NCBI GenBank assembly: GCA_907163375.1
Contig: CAJQUW010003017.1
Coordinates: 124,001-188,000, forward strand
Length of the DNA stretch: 64,000 nucleotides
Direction of reading: 5' to 3'
Source of the DNA: Prostheceraeus crozeri
Lineage: Eukaryota > Platyhelminthes > Polycladida > Euryleptidae
Part shown: positions 56,201-63,372 of the stretch, piece after piece
Layout: each line of letters starts with the position of its first letter
Position numbering within the stretch: the first letter of the stretch is position 1
Position numbers and translations under genes: made by a program
The notes under the pieces: model-generated
What the model saw: the letters and a program-made list of their open reading frames with translations, nothing else
What the model was told of the DNA's origin: nothing
The model's database searches: none

Positions 56201-57259
56201 TTGTTATTGCATAACTCATTTCGAAGTCCTGCCTCGCTGACACGTGATCTTAAAATGGCGAATTATATTCACGGCTTTGAACAAGCAAAGAAAAGATAAA
56301 TTGGCAAATAATTTCTTAAGGAAATTTAATAATTCGTACTCATGAATGTATTTTTGTGTCAGTTCAAGACAGTATTACAATATTCACTAATATATTCCAT
56401 GAGATTAGTCCGGATAGCACTATTTCATTTCTTTCTGGATAGCTTGATAACAAGCGTATAAAAAATATTCTTAATGAAGTGCATATTCATGTAGTAGGCC
56501 TGTATATTTCGATTTGTTCATAAACAAAAGTACGTCGCAATCATTCCCATGTTTCTATCATTTGAAATAAGAAATTTTTATTTGGAAGATGCCCTGATGA
56601 GTCATGGCAAATTATTTTTTGAGATTGAAATAGATTGGAATAAGGTTTTAATAAGATTTTAATTGTTGCTTCTTATCAAGATATACAAATTTTTTCGATA
56701 ACCATCCGGCGATCCTCAGGTAGAAAAGACCAGGGTTGGTAAAAAGTAATGATTTAAAATTGTTGGCCATACCCAAAGTAAATTGTAATTTCAATTAAAC
56801 TAAATTCAGTCTGCCTCACGGCCTAATGTTTAAAATATGAGTTTGAAAATGATATTTACAATGAGATGAATTTTTCACGGATCGAAACAATATGTACATC
56901 CTGATAAGAAAGAAGTCAAAATCTTAAAACACCTCATTCTTTCCGAAAAATGAAGTTATTGCATGTAATCTGCAATATTTTGGATCATGCAATGTCTTTC
57001 GCTAAATGGCATTTCATTTTCTGGTCATAATTTTTACTGCATCTAATAAAATACTAAAGTTATATTCGTCTTTTTTCAGTGTCGCTATGATGATGAACAA
57101 AAGCGTGTTGTCATAGAACCAGTGGAGTTAACTCAAGAATTTCGGAAATTTGAATATAGTACACCTTGGGAATCATTTCCAGCTCACAGAGATGAGAGCA
57201 AAAATATTAGACGATTGGAATCACCTGAAGATGCAGAGCCACAAGAGAAGAAGGAATAG
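41183..57259 (+). CDS. NDUFS3: NADH dehydrogenase iron-sulfur protein 3 (complex I 30-kDa subunit), lacking first exon
   Basis: NDUFS3 is a nuclear-encoded core subunit of the matrix arm of mitochondrial complex I. Four exons are seen: 41183-41236, 43641-43888, 46465-46710 and 57080-57259. Borders are GT-AG and phases match throughout (1, 0, 0). Conserved words are [73 protein letters not shown] and [11 protein letters not shown]. The C-terminal [13 protein letters not shown] is followed by a charged tail. The encoded part is about 242 residues, against about 264 for human, so only the N-terminal presequence is missing. Introns are 2.4, 2.6 and 10.4 kb, all with mobile elements or unknown DNA. 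No damage to the coding exons is seen. Confidence 0.96.
41237..43640. other. NDUFS3 intron, nothing firmly recognised
   Basis: The intron holds short ORFs only. One at 42624-42899 (91 codons) has no recognisable family. Confidence 0.45.
43641..43888 (+). CDS. NDUFS3: NDUFS3 exon
   Basis: 248 bases from a TTTCAG acceptor to a GTAAGT donor after RFE. It encodes [15 protein letters not shown] through [12 protein letters not shown] and ends in phase 0. Confidence 0.95.
44264..44762 (-). pseudogene. Tc1-like transposase N-terminal remnant
   Basis: The minus strand reads [21 protein letters not shown] and [17 protein letters not shown] (first HTH), then [10 protein letters not shown], a second HTH ([17 protein letters not shown]) and [21 protein letters not shown], the usual lead-in to the catalytic domain. 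The next residues are frameshifted and the DDE domain and both termini are absent. Confidence 0.72.
44763..46464. other. NDUFS3 intron remainder
   Basis: No gene or element supported. The 45560-45900 part is less AT-rich but has no recognisable signal. Confidence 0.4.
46465..46710 (+). CDS. NDUFS3: NDUFS3 exon
   Basis: 246 bases, 82 codons, phase 0 at both ends. It encodes the most conserved part of the protein, including [10 protein letters not shown] and [15 protein letters not shown]. Confidence 0.96.
47281..48132. repeat. Long inverted repeat, ~418-bp arms, 13-bp loop
   Basis: The left arm 47281-47698 and right arm 47712-48132 are near-perfect complements. The loop is TTAACAACTACTT. Differences are few: a three-base CAT insertion in the right arm near 47731 and a cluster of changes near 47630 versus 47783. 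A transcript would fold into a very long hairpin. It lies in NDUFS3 intron 3, next to a recombinase fragment. Confidence 0.95.
48202..48840 (-). pseudogene. Tyrosine recombinase, truncated
   Basis: An N-terminal SAM-like core-binding domain ([19 protein letters not shown], then [17 protein letters not shown] and [17 protein letters not shown]) leads into the start of the catalytic domain with the first active-site Arg in [22 protein letters not shown]. The frame ends soon after, before the His-x-x-Arg and Tyr motifs, where it runs into short hairpins (48137-48206) and the long inverted repeat. It resembles Crypton- or DIRS-type recombinases; the type cannot be fixed without the C-terminus. 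Confidence 0.75.
48841..49807. other. NDUFS3 intron, nothing recognised
   Basis: AT-rich sequence between recombinase remnant and Penelope-like element, without supported features. Confidence 0.45.
49870..50246 (+). pseudogene. Penelope-like C-terminus with GIY-YIG start
   Basis: The frame from 49870 reads a linker ([27 protein letters not shown]), then KCKLNQC and [21 protein letters not shown]. This is the CxxC zinc-binding linker and the Tyr-Ile-Gly of the GIY-YIG endonuclease. It is cut at GCATTAAC by the hAT insertion. Confidence 0.8.
50264..50420. repeat. Left subterminal palindrome array of hAT
   Basis: GAACGGCGTTC/GAACGCCGTTC recurs at about 50269, 50320 and 50356, with a variant GAACGGCAGTT near 50381 and overlapping palindromes GAACTAGTTC between. 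It mirrors the right-end array and probably binds transposase. Confidence 0.75.
50841..52722 (+). pseudogene. BED-finger hAT transposase, several frameshifts
   Basis: The start ATG (50841) gives [22 protein letters not shown] zinc finger follows: CNLCQ ... [10 protein letters not shown]. Next come the N-terminal half of the catalytic domain ([20 protein letters not shown], with the first catalytic Asp) and, after a shift near 51490, [13 protein letters not shown] (second Asp). After a shift near 51766 and a TAG near 51896 come [14 protein letters not shown] and [13 protein letters not shown]. After another shift near 52610 comes the dimerisation C-terminus [20 protein letters not shown], ending at about 52722. 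An acidic run ([15 protein letters not shown]) sits in the middle. The domain order is complete, so the gene decayed in place. Confidence 0.88.
53570..53745. repeat. Right subterminal palindrome array of hAT
   Basis: GAACGGCGTTC, GAACGGAGTTC and GAACGCCGTTC occur near 53648, 53689 and 53720. Each is preceded by GTGAACTTGAACT-type half-sites, and several GTGAACG half-sites precede them. Confidence 0.75.
53767..55551 (+). mobile_element. piggyBac-like transposon, TTAA target
   Basis: It is flanked by TTAA at 53763-53766 and 55552-55555. The ends CCCTCATCGGGTCA and TGACCTGATAAGGG match with two differences. The long subterminal palindrome GGTCACAAWTTGTGACC occurs inside both ends (about 53785 and 55495) and again near 53963. 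The 1785-bp element is internally deleted. Confidence 0.93.
54400..55093 (+). pseudogene. piggyBac transposase, C-terminal part
   Basis: A DNYF-TSYALA-like word near 54448-54478 (the region of the second catalytic Asp) is broken by a one-base shift. Then come [39 protein letters not shown] (third Asp), [23 protein letters not shown], and, after a shift near 54865, residues down to about 55093. The N-terminal half and first catalytic Asp are missing. A cysteine-rich C-terminal finger is largely lost (only CKTT and CP words). Confidence 0.85.
55556..55744 (+). pseudogene. Penelope-like GIY-YIG remainder
   Basis: In the second frame it reads [17 protein letters not shown] and [19 protein letters not shown]. 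This is the catalytic-helix Glu region that should follow the piece ending at 50246. The two halves differ in frame, so a further one-base lesion exists. Confidence 0.75.
55879..57079. other. NDUFS3 intron 3 end, nothing recognised
   Basis: AT-rich sequence without supported genes or repeats up to the last NDUFS3 exon. Confidence 0.5.
57080..57259 (+). CDS. NDUFS3: NDUFS3 last exon
   Basis: Sixty codons including TAG at 57257-57259, after a TTTTTTCAG acceptor. It encodes [23 protein letters not shown] and a tail rich in Glu and Lys. A poly(A) signal follows at 57294. Confidence 0.96.
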   Translation, partial: CRYDDEQKRVVIEPVELTQEFRKFEYSTPWESFPAHRDESKNIRRLESPEDAEPQEKKE

Positions 57260-57293
57260 GGAACGATCGACTGATATCATAGTGTCTTGTACA

Positions 57294-57299
57294 AATAAA
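57294..57299 (+). terminator. Poly(A) signal of NDUFS3
   Basis: AATAAA 35 bases after the NDUFS3 stop codon. Confidence 0.6.
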
Positions 57300-57655
57300 A
57301 ATCGCCCTCTCCCAAAGTTTGTTTTCATGCAATTAGAGCAATACACAGTCCATAGTAGCTTAGACGACATGGTAGAATTTCGGGAATTCGGTGTTGAATC
57401 ACGCACTGTTTGTTGCACGCTTCGAATTCTGATAGATACACTAACGTCAAGTACTCAACTTGCATAATGGAAATGAGGATAACTGAAAAGTTGTACCTGT
57501 TTAAGCGTTTAGCGTTCAAATCTTGATACACAGTATCAAAGGTGAATACGGCCTACCTACCTGCAATATCGCTCATAATTTTTCGGAAAACACAACTGTG
57601 TAGTCTCTCCCCAAGCTTTATTGCCGATAAAAGTGATTTTATAAAAGAAAAGAAA

Positions 57656-57712
57656 CACCGGACCAACGTTTCGCTCACCGTCCGAGCTTGCTCACGGTCA
57701 CGCGCATAAATG
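57656..57712 (-). ncRNA. Hammerhead-ribozyme-like motif of Penelope-like element
   Basis: On the minus strand the sequence reads CGTGAGCAAGCTCGGACGGT and then GAGCGAAACGTTGGTCC. GCTC/GAGC form a four-pair stem with loop GGACGGT, followed by GAAAC, the second half of the hammerhead core. The first half, normally CUGAUGA, is here GTGAGCAA, which is degenerate. Penelope-like elements are known to carry such ribozymes near their ends. Activity is doubtful. Confidence 0.45.
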
Positions 57713-57764
57713 GCGGGCAAGAAGTACAAATTACTTTAAATAGCAAGCACCTCAAACACAGTTC

Positions 57765-59617
57765 TTAATAAGTTAACTCGTGTTTTCTATTGATTTCAGG
57801 TTCCAACATTCTAATATATCGACTTTCAGCAGTTCTAGCAAGTACAGGCGTACTGACTTGGCAAAGAATATCTAAATGAAAGTCACTGATGGTCATAGAG
57901 ATATTGCGATGTTCGGCGATTATGTGTTCGGACAGAGCACTATGGCGGTCTTTATTGTCTATACTCCTTTTGTGTTCATGAAAACGAGATTTAATAGGAC
58001 GACTGGTCTGTCCGATATAGGCTACGCTTTGTTGCAAATACTACACATGAACCTATACACGACATGTCTGCTCAAACAAGTGTGGGGGGAGTTATTTTCA
58101 CAAATGTCGCACGTACAATTATTTAGATTAGCATTATATCTTAATTTGTTGCTAATGCTCTTACCAGGCTTATTACACTTACAGGTAAATTGTACTTTTT
58201 TATTAGACTTTTTATTTTGCGGTTGCAACTATCACTGATGAAATCAATGTCTAAAGTAGCTTTGTTTATTTCTTTGATGTATTCATTAGTACTGTTTTTA
58301 TTTTTATTATTTTCTACAACATTAGAATGATTAGTTCTAAAGCCGTTATTAGTCAGACGAATTTTCATTTTTTCTACAGATTTACTTTCATCCTCAACGT
58401 TGGAACAACGCCTTTTGACATAATTAATACTATTTCTAACGAAATTACTCTTAACGTGATTGGGAAGCCAACAATCATTACGAAGAGTGATTCCAGAATG
58501 GCAACTTTTGGTATACCATTTGTAGTTAATCTCATCTTTTATGTAAATGCTTATATCAAGAAAATTCAATACATTATTCGGAGGTAATTCTAATGTAAAC
58601 TGTATGTATTTATTTATATTGTTGAAATTATTCAAAATAAGACTGCATAGGTCATTGTTACCAGGGAATGGTCCCATAATAATATCGTCGATGTACCTTT
58701 TATAAATTTGGGGCCTAATGTTATGGTTTTCCGCTAGAGATTTAAGTGCTAATGATTCTATGTGATTCATCATTATTATAGCAAACGGCGGGAAAAATGA
58801 GCGCCCATAGGGCATCCCATCCTTTGCAGATAGGTTTTCCCATTGTAAGTTACTTCGTAATTATGACAGATGAAATTAAGAGATTTTTTCAAATCGTTAA
58901 CACAGATACCATAACAGTTAATTTTATCCCAATGTTCCACAGCGAACTGGTACACGATTTCAATTCCATCTGATATTGGAATATTGCCGTAAAGGTTAGT
59001 AACATCTAAGGAAATAAATGTCTCATTTTTTGACTGACAGTGCAAGCTATTAAATCTTAGAATTTCTATTAAATCTTCGGTATTTTTTAGGTGTGCAGGT
59101 ACAAATTTTACCAGCTGATTTAAAAGGATGCTAGCCAGCCAGTCCAATTTTTTGCGTTGGTGTATTTTTTACAGATGCTATGGGTCTCAAAGGATGGCAT
59201 CTGTTGTCAGTTACGGCTTTATGATCTTTTATCATAACGTGAAAATTTAGCAGGTTTTACTACTGAAACTTTAATAAACTTTTGAGAATTGATTATATGG
59301 TTACTTTTAGTAATGGATCGATTAGCTTGATTCTCGATAGAGTTGTTTTTGGATTTATCTAGTAACTTGTAACTGGTCTCAACTGCCAGTAACTCCTCGG
59401 TTCTTTCAATGATATTTAGTTTATCGGTAATAACTATACGATTCGACTTATCAGAGGGGATAGAGACTATCAGATCAAAGAAAGACTTAGTAGCCTTAAC
59501 CATTTTTTCATTATTTTTGTACCTATCTGTATTCTTATGGTACTTAATTTCTTTCTTGATGACTCTCTTGGCATCACGTTGAAACATTTTAAGTTCTAGT
59601 TCTTTATTTTCGGACAT
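57765..59617 (-). pseudogene. Penelope-like reverse transcriptase/GIY-YIG, frameshifted
   Basis: The start is the ATG at 59617 (MSENKELELKMF), with a Lys-rich helical N-terminus to 59219, then a shift. The reverse transcriptase follows: CHPLRPIAS near 59180, FISLDVTNLYGNIPIS (first catalytic Asp), YNGKTYLQRMGCPMGA, a shift near 58795, PPFAIIMMNHIESL, and the catalytic YKRYIDDIIMG. The thumb is LNFLDISIY and NHVKSNFVRNSINYVKRRC. The linker is CKCNKPGKSI...CDIC, and the endonuclease CSICNKA is followed by a shift near 58022 and YIGQTSRPIKSRFHEHKRS, ending EPEINRKHEL. At least three one-base shifts are present, while catalytic residues are retained. Confidence 0.88.
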
Positions 59618-59739
59618 TTTTAGGAGGCATACTAACAGTCTTTTTAGGAAAAGGAATGTACGGTTGATCAGTACTACCATTAGTGGAATGCTCAAATTTA
59701 TCAGTAGTAAGCAAAACTCCACTTCTGGATAGCGCAAGA

Positions 59740-60185
59740 TGGCCGCCGTCGCTGAGTCCCCCCCCTCTGGCACGGCAGAGTGTCGTGGTCGGCCGCCGTG
59801 GTGCTTCGTGTCTGAGTCCCCCCCTCTGGAACGACAGAGGTTGTGGTCTGTCGTGGTGTGCCGGCCAGGTGGGTCCACGTTCACAACATGTTCGCTGACG
59901 TCCCCCCCCCTCTGCAACGACAGAGTGTGAGACTCGGGTGAGTTGGTCCGACCGCCTGGTTGACGTGGGCGACCGCCAGGATTAGTCTTGAGGCTATAGT
60001 GTGTGATGTTTTTCGTGCAATCTGCTGAATGTTGGGTTGTAAAATGGGTTGTTTCGAGTGGAAGGAGTGGTCGGATGAGAAAACGGAGGTCGGATTCGGA
60101 TTCAGCGTGAAATTCTGCATCGGTATGGTGAGTTTCAAGTCAATCGGAGAGAAAAAATTTTCGCTGACGTCCCCCCCTCTGGACA
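59740..60185 (+). repeat. Four C-rich repeated motifs in GC-rich island
   Basis: CTGA(C/G)GTCCCCCCCTCTGG or near copies occur at about 59751, 59812, 59894 and 60164, three of them continuing into AACGACAGAG-type words. Two also share GGCCGCCGT upstream. The island (59740-60000) stands out from AT-rich surroundings and lies 0.3-0.7 kb upstream of the virus-like promoter. Confidence 0.75.
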
Positions 60186-60444
60186 GCTTGCTTCGATCTT
60201 GGCTTCTAGTGGACGGATTTTGTCGTGCCATAGCTCGTTTGAAAGCTAAGAGTGAGACAAATTCAGTGAAAGAATCGGCTTGTTCATATCTGTCTTCGTT
60301 TAGATGTGAGACGCCATTTAAGATTTTGGGACATTGGCGAAAAACGACAGAGTTAGAATTTGGGACGTTTTGGGCTGTAGCTTCAAAACGAAGCATCGGA
60401 TTGGCAAACGGATTTCAGATTTGGAATCAGCTTGATGTTATTGT

Positions 60445-60520
60445 CCAATGAGGATCATCATCCAATGAGAATCAAGCATTTCTTTATAAATAGCGAGCCT
60501 TCCACAGTGAGAATCATTCC
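60445..60520 (+). promoter_or_regulatory. RNA polymerase II promoter: two CCAAT boxes and TATA
   Basis: CCAATGAGGA at 60445 and CCAATGAGAA at 60462 are followed by TATAAATAG at 60485-60493. Transcription would start near 60513-60520 (GAATCATTCC), giving a leader of about 75 bases to the ATG at 60592. Confidence 0.72.
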
Positions 60521-60591
60521 ATCGTTGAATCACACGAGTGACGGACGCACATTTTCTCTCTCTCTAGTTCCCTGTTCTATTATCCAACTAA

Positions 60592-61368
60592 AATGGTAAG
60601 TCGCTACTTCCCTCCCTCTCCTCCCTTGAACGTAAACTTAATACAATCTTTTTTCATTTTCAGGCATCTACTCCATCTGCTGCACTAGTAGGACAAAATG
60701 GCGGTCAAACGTTACAAGGTTCGCTACGGTCAGATCATCTACAACTGAGGCCAGTGGAAGAAACAACCAAGGTACATAATCCTACACCGCTACAGCGTAA
60801 ATTTAAACAAGCCTTGCGTTATGATGATCATAGCGTAGTACTCCAAACGGGAATGCTCCCTTCCACGGATGTCAAGATAATGCACAATCAGTATGGGGAC
60901 TACATACTGATCCCCGTGAGTCCGTACATTCGCCACCAACTTGATATTATTGAGGAGTACGTGACATTAAATATGGACATTCCTACTCCTCTTGCTCAAG
61001 AGTGGAAGGCGAGAGATGACAAGGATACTCCCTATAGAAAGATTTGGGATGGTAATCACATTTGCCTACCGGTATCACATTGGTGTACTTACTATAAGAA
61101 GGATGGAGATCATTCAATACCCATCAGATGTGATGAGCTCGGAGAAGGTACTTGGGATATCCTTTTCAAAGTGAATGGGCTATATTATGGTCGACACAAG
61201 GATAATAAAATAGCCTCTCTCTCCATGCATATGGAATCCATCCTATATATTCCGAAACCACCCAACGTGGACGACATAATTGATCAAATCCTTAACAGCA
61301 GTGGTACGAAGCGCAAGTCGGAGAAGAATGCTACATCAAAACGCAAATCAAAGAAGGAGAATTACTAG
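60592..61368 (+). CDS. Polinton-like protein of unknown function, start codon on spliced leader
   Basis: Exon 1 contributes only ATG (60592-60594), directly followed by GTAAGT. The intron is 60595-60663, with a TTTTCAG acceptor. Exon 2 (60664-61368) is open from its first base, so joining gives 235 residues. The N-terminal 45 residues are Gly/Ser/Gln-rich, followed by PTPLQRKFKQALRYDDHSVV, DYILIPVSPYIRHQ and LPVSHWCTYYKKDGD. The end is ILYIPKPPNVDDIIDQIL and a Lys/Arg/Ser-rich tail (KRKSEKNATSKRKSKKE), a likely nuclear or nucleic-acid-binding signal. I recall similar proteins with PPNVDDIIDQIL in invertebrate virus-like elements, but no function. Without splicing, no good ATG lies near its 5' end. 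Confidence 0.72.
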   Translation, partial: NGKSLLPSLSSLERKLNTIFFHFQASTPSAALVGQNGGQTLQGSLRSDHLQLRPVEETTKVHNPTPLQRKFKQALRYDDHSVVLQTGMLPSTDVKIMHNQYGDYILIPVSPYIRHQLDIIEEYVTLNMDIPTPLAQEWKARDDKDTPYRKIWDGNHICLPVSHWCTYYKKDGDHSIPIRCDELGEGTWDILFKVNGLYYGRHKDNKIASLSMHMESILYIPKPPNVDDIIDQILNSSGTKRKSEKNATSKRKSKKENY

Positions 61369-61402
61369 TCCTTTCCTAACTCTACCCTATGACAATTCGC
61401 TT

Positions 61403-61528
61403 ATGTGCTTTGAGTGTCGTAGACGTGGTCTTATTAGATACATTTTACTTCTTCGTTGCCATCATATCATTTGTGTATTTTGTCGTGAAAAGCATCGATG
61501 TAATTCTTCATTTTGTAATATGTTATAG
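61403..61528 (+). CDS. Small RING-like zinc-finger protein
   Basis: From ATG at 61403 it has 41 codons: CFECRRRGLIRY, LLRCHHIICVFCREKHRC and SSFC. Cys and His are spaced as in a compact RING or B-box-like finger (C-x2-C ... C-H-H-x3-C-x2-C ... C-x4-C). It follows the previous gene by 34 bases. The frame is open upstream to 61280, so a longer spliced form is possible. RING proteins often act as ubiquitin ligases; no such role can be shown here. Confidence 0.5.
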   Translation: MCFECRRRGLIRYILLLRCHHIICVFCREKHRCNSSFCNML

Positions 61529-61562
61529 AACGTTTCCTTAGATGTGTAAATTTCCGTTTTAG

Positions 61563-62111
61563 GCTTCTATCATCATTTTTATGGATTGTGAGGGTGAACC
61601 TGTACAGGAGCTCAGTGCTATTGCTATGAACAATTGGACATATCAGATTGTTAGTGTCTATCATCAACATGCCAACTGCGATCCCAATGTTGATCAATGG
61701 GCGAGAAAACACATTCATGGACTTAATCTGAAATATTTGCAAGACTATGGCTTTTCTTGTGAAAGTGCTCTTCTTATTGACTTTAAACGATGGTTAGCTG
61801 CTTTCAATGTTATACGCATCTTTTGTAATAATCCTGGTAAGGAGAGGAAAGTATTTCCCAATCTAATCATTGATGATATTTTGCTCCCGCCTTGGGATAG
61901 TAGAGTGAATCAACATTATCATGAAGTCACGAAACGTTTTAAGGATTTGTGTGTTCCTATTTTGTCTGTTCGTTGTAGTAGCTACGTTCATAACCAATGC
62001 TTCTTTCCTCCTTACCTCAACACTGCCAAAGTCCTGTATGGTTATCATTGCTCGCTGTATGATAGTTACCAGCTGTATCTATTTTATCTCTTTCAAACCA
62101 TTGATTTATAA
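61563..62111 (+). CDS. DEDDh-type 3'-5' exonuclease, Polinton-like
   Basis: The coding frame starts right after the acceptor TTCCGTTTTAG (61552-61562) with Ala-Ser-Ile-Ile-Ile-Phe before Met-Asp-Cys-Glu-Gly. That hydrophobic stretch is the beta-strand needed before the DxE motif. Splicing to the ATG leader at 60594 would give an in-frame start; the alternative is the internal ATG at 61581, which would remove the strand. Active-site residues: Asp and Glu in MDCEGEPVQEL, an Asp in IIDDILLPPW, and His-x4-Asp in YHCSLYDSYQLY. HIHGLNLKYLQDYG is also typical. Without the leader Met it has 182 residues. It would trim or process DNA or RNA ends during element replication. Confidence 0.75.
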   Translation, partial: ASIIIFMDCEGEPVQELSAIAMNNWTYQIVSVYHQHANCDPNVDQWARKHIHGLNLKYLQDYGFSCESALLIDFKRWLAAFNVIRIFCNNPGKERKVFPNLIIDDILLPPWDSRVNQHYHEVTKRFKDLCVPILSVRCSSYVHNQCFFPPYLNTAKVLYGYHCSLYDSYQLYLFYLFQTIDL

Positions 62112-62198
62112 TGCATGCTTGTTACCGTTATTCAATAAATGTTACTATGAGAAGAGTTGTTGTTTTCATGCAATGGATGGGTTAGATAAAGGGCGATC

Positions 62199-62608
62199 AT
62201 GTCTTTCTCAAACGACTGCGGAACATTACGTTTTCATAGGCAAAGTTTAAAAGGAGCTGTTCAAGATTATGTGATAAATTTTCATAAAGATGAGACCGAC
62301 ATCGAAGCAGTGGTCGATGATGCTAGCACTCTATTTCTAGAATTAATGAATACATTCTCTGATAGCATTATCATGGCGCGATTAGTTGCGAAAATTAAGT
62401 TTAGTCATTTTGGAAAGGAAGAGGTGGAAAGTCGCTCTTTCCATTTTGCTTCTTACTCAATGGAAGTGGTAGATCACCCCAAGAATTTTTTAAAAGGCAT
62501 ATGATAAAAATTGCTGAACGTCTTAACGCATTTAACCATCATGGTAGCAGTCTAGTGATTGAAGCGATTTCAGATATTCACATTCAACTTTCCATAAAGA
62601 AAAATTGA
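62199..62608 (+). CDS. Virus-like protein with possible -1 frameshift
   Basis: From ATG at 62199 the zero frame has 101 codons and a TGA at 62502. At 62486-62492 it contains T TTT TTA in the exact phase of a -1 slippery site. In the -1 frame the reading stays open to TGA at 62606, with IAERLNAFNHHGSSLVIEA and ISDIHIQL. I recall this segment as continuing the same domain in related invertebrate elements (a conserved (F)N..GS.....I..I.I pattern), so either programmed slippage or a one-base error joins the parts. The first half is alpha-helical and acidic (FHKDETDIEAVVDDASTLFL). Function unknown. Confidence 0.55.
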
Positions 62609-62610
62609 AA

Positions 62611-62976
62611 ATGCAGTGGTACTTGATTGTAGCACAACTGGTTTTCGAGCTATGTCTGCTCACTCTCGAAGTATATTCCTTCTGTACATGCGTCTATTAT
62701 TTAGAAAAGGCTAGCAAATTCATATCTTCAAAAAGACTTGCTATAGACATCAGTAACGGTGAAACTATGTGTTGCGATGTATGTAAGCGAAAGGATGGAA
62801 ATGAAAAGCGCATCTTCAAGAGATGTAAGCATGCTTTTGTCAACGCTGTTTCATACGTAATTGCATTCAACTTTGCCAATGTAACCACTGTGATATTGCT
62901 CATTTCGAGTGTCACTTATGTCGCAATAGTTAGTACCTATGCAAATGTGGTAAAGATAGGTTTTAGCAAAGACTAA
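62611..62976 (+). CDS. Small membrane protein with two transmembrane segments
   Basis: 121 residues. The ATG at 62611 is two bases after the preceding -1-frame stop. An N-terminal hydrophobic segment (about residues 2-30, WYLIVAQLVFELCLLTLEVY) may be a signal anchor. A middle loop is rich in Cys and Lys (CCDVCKRKDGNEKRIFKRCKH, possible zinc site). A second hydrophobic segment lies at about 85-110 (TTVILLISSVTYVAIVSTY). No family is recognised. The position beside core-like and packaging genes suggests a virion or membrane role, which is inference. Confidence 0.6.
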   Translation: MQWYLIVAQLVFELCLLTLEVYSFCTCVYYLEKASKFISSKRLAIDISNGETMCCDVCKRKDGNEKRIFKRCKHAFVNAVSYVIAFNFANVTTVILLISSVTYVAIVSTYANVVKIGFSKD

Positions 62977-62984
62977 CACGGAAA

Positions 62985-63341
62985 ATGGCGAAACGTAAAA
63001 TGGCGAAACGTAAAAGTCAAAAGTTTTCTTCAGCCATTCAAGCTCTCCGACGAATGAAAGCAAATCAGCGATACAATGCTATACGACATGCTAACGATAA
63101 ATTCATTTGTGAAATTATTTCTCATGTGAGGAAGTTGAGGACGAAGAAATTAGCGCCAAAACAACGAAAGTTACTTAAGCGATATGCTACGAAATTGCGT
63201 TTCATCTCCAATCCTAAAGTCACCCTTCAAAGAAAGAGGAAAACTCTAACACAAAAGGGCGGTTTCCTTTCAGCAATACTTCCAATGATAGCTCCTGCCG
63301 TGGGCAACCTATTGGGTAATATCTTTGGCTCTAAGCGTTAA
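62985..63341 (+). CDS. Very basic protein with hydrophobic C-terminus, core/pX-like
   Basis: 118 residues. It begins with MAKRK written twice by a 15-bp tandem duplication, followed by about 90 residues rich in Lys/Arg (SQKFSSAIQALRRMKANQR, KLAPKQRKLLKRY). It ends with the Gly/hydrophobic segment GGFLSAILPMIAPAVGNLLG. Basic proteins with such a tail occur as DNA-binding or membrane-active minor virion proteins in adenovirus-like and Polinton-like elements. Its end overlaps the start of the ATPase ORF. Role by analogy only. Confidence 0.65.
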   Translation: MAKRKMAKRKSQKFSSAIQALRRMKANQRYNAIRHANDKFICEIISHVRKLRTKKLAPKQRKLLKRYATKLRFISNPKVTLQRKRKTLTQKGGFLSAILPMIAPAVGNLLGNIFGSKR

Positions 63342-63372
63342 TTATGCAAATGTTGAATCTCAAAGTGATAAA

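Larger units (their letters stand above)
57656..59619 (-). mobile_element. Penelope-like retroelement
   Basis: On the minus strand it carries an N-terminal region, reverse transcriptase and GIY-YIG endonuclease, the typical Penelope layout, followed by a hammerhead-like motif at 57656-57712. It lies between NDUFS3 and the Polinton-like genes. Full termini are not defined. Confidence 0.85.

Noticed and set aside
59751-59790. CTGAGTCCC...GGAACGACA motifs as hammerhead ribozyme cores
   Set aside because: They lack both the full CUGANGA and the GAAAC halves; the similarity stops at a few bases.
60001-60451. 140-codon plus-strand ORF and 171-codon minus-strand ORF at the same place
   Set aside because: They overlap on opposite strands upstream of the promoter, have no recognisable domain, and the plus ORF uses no clear start signal.
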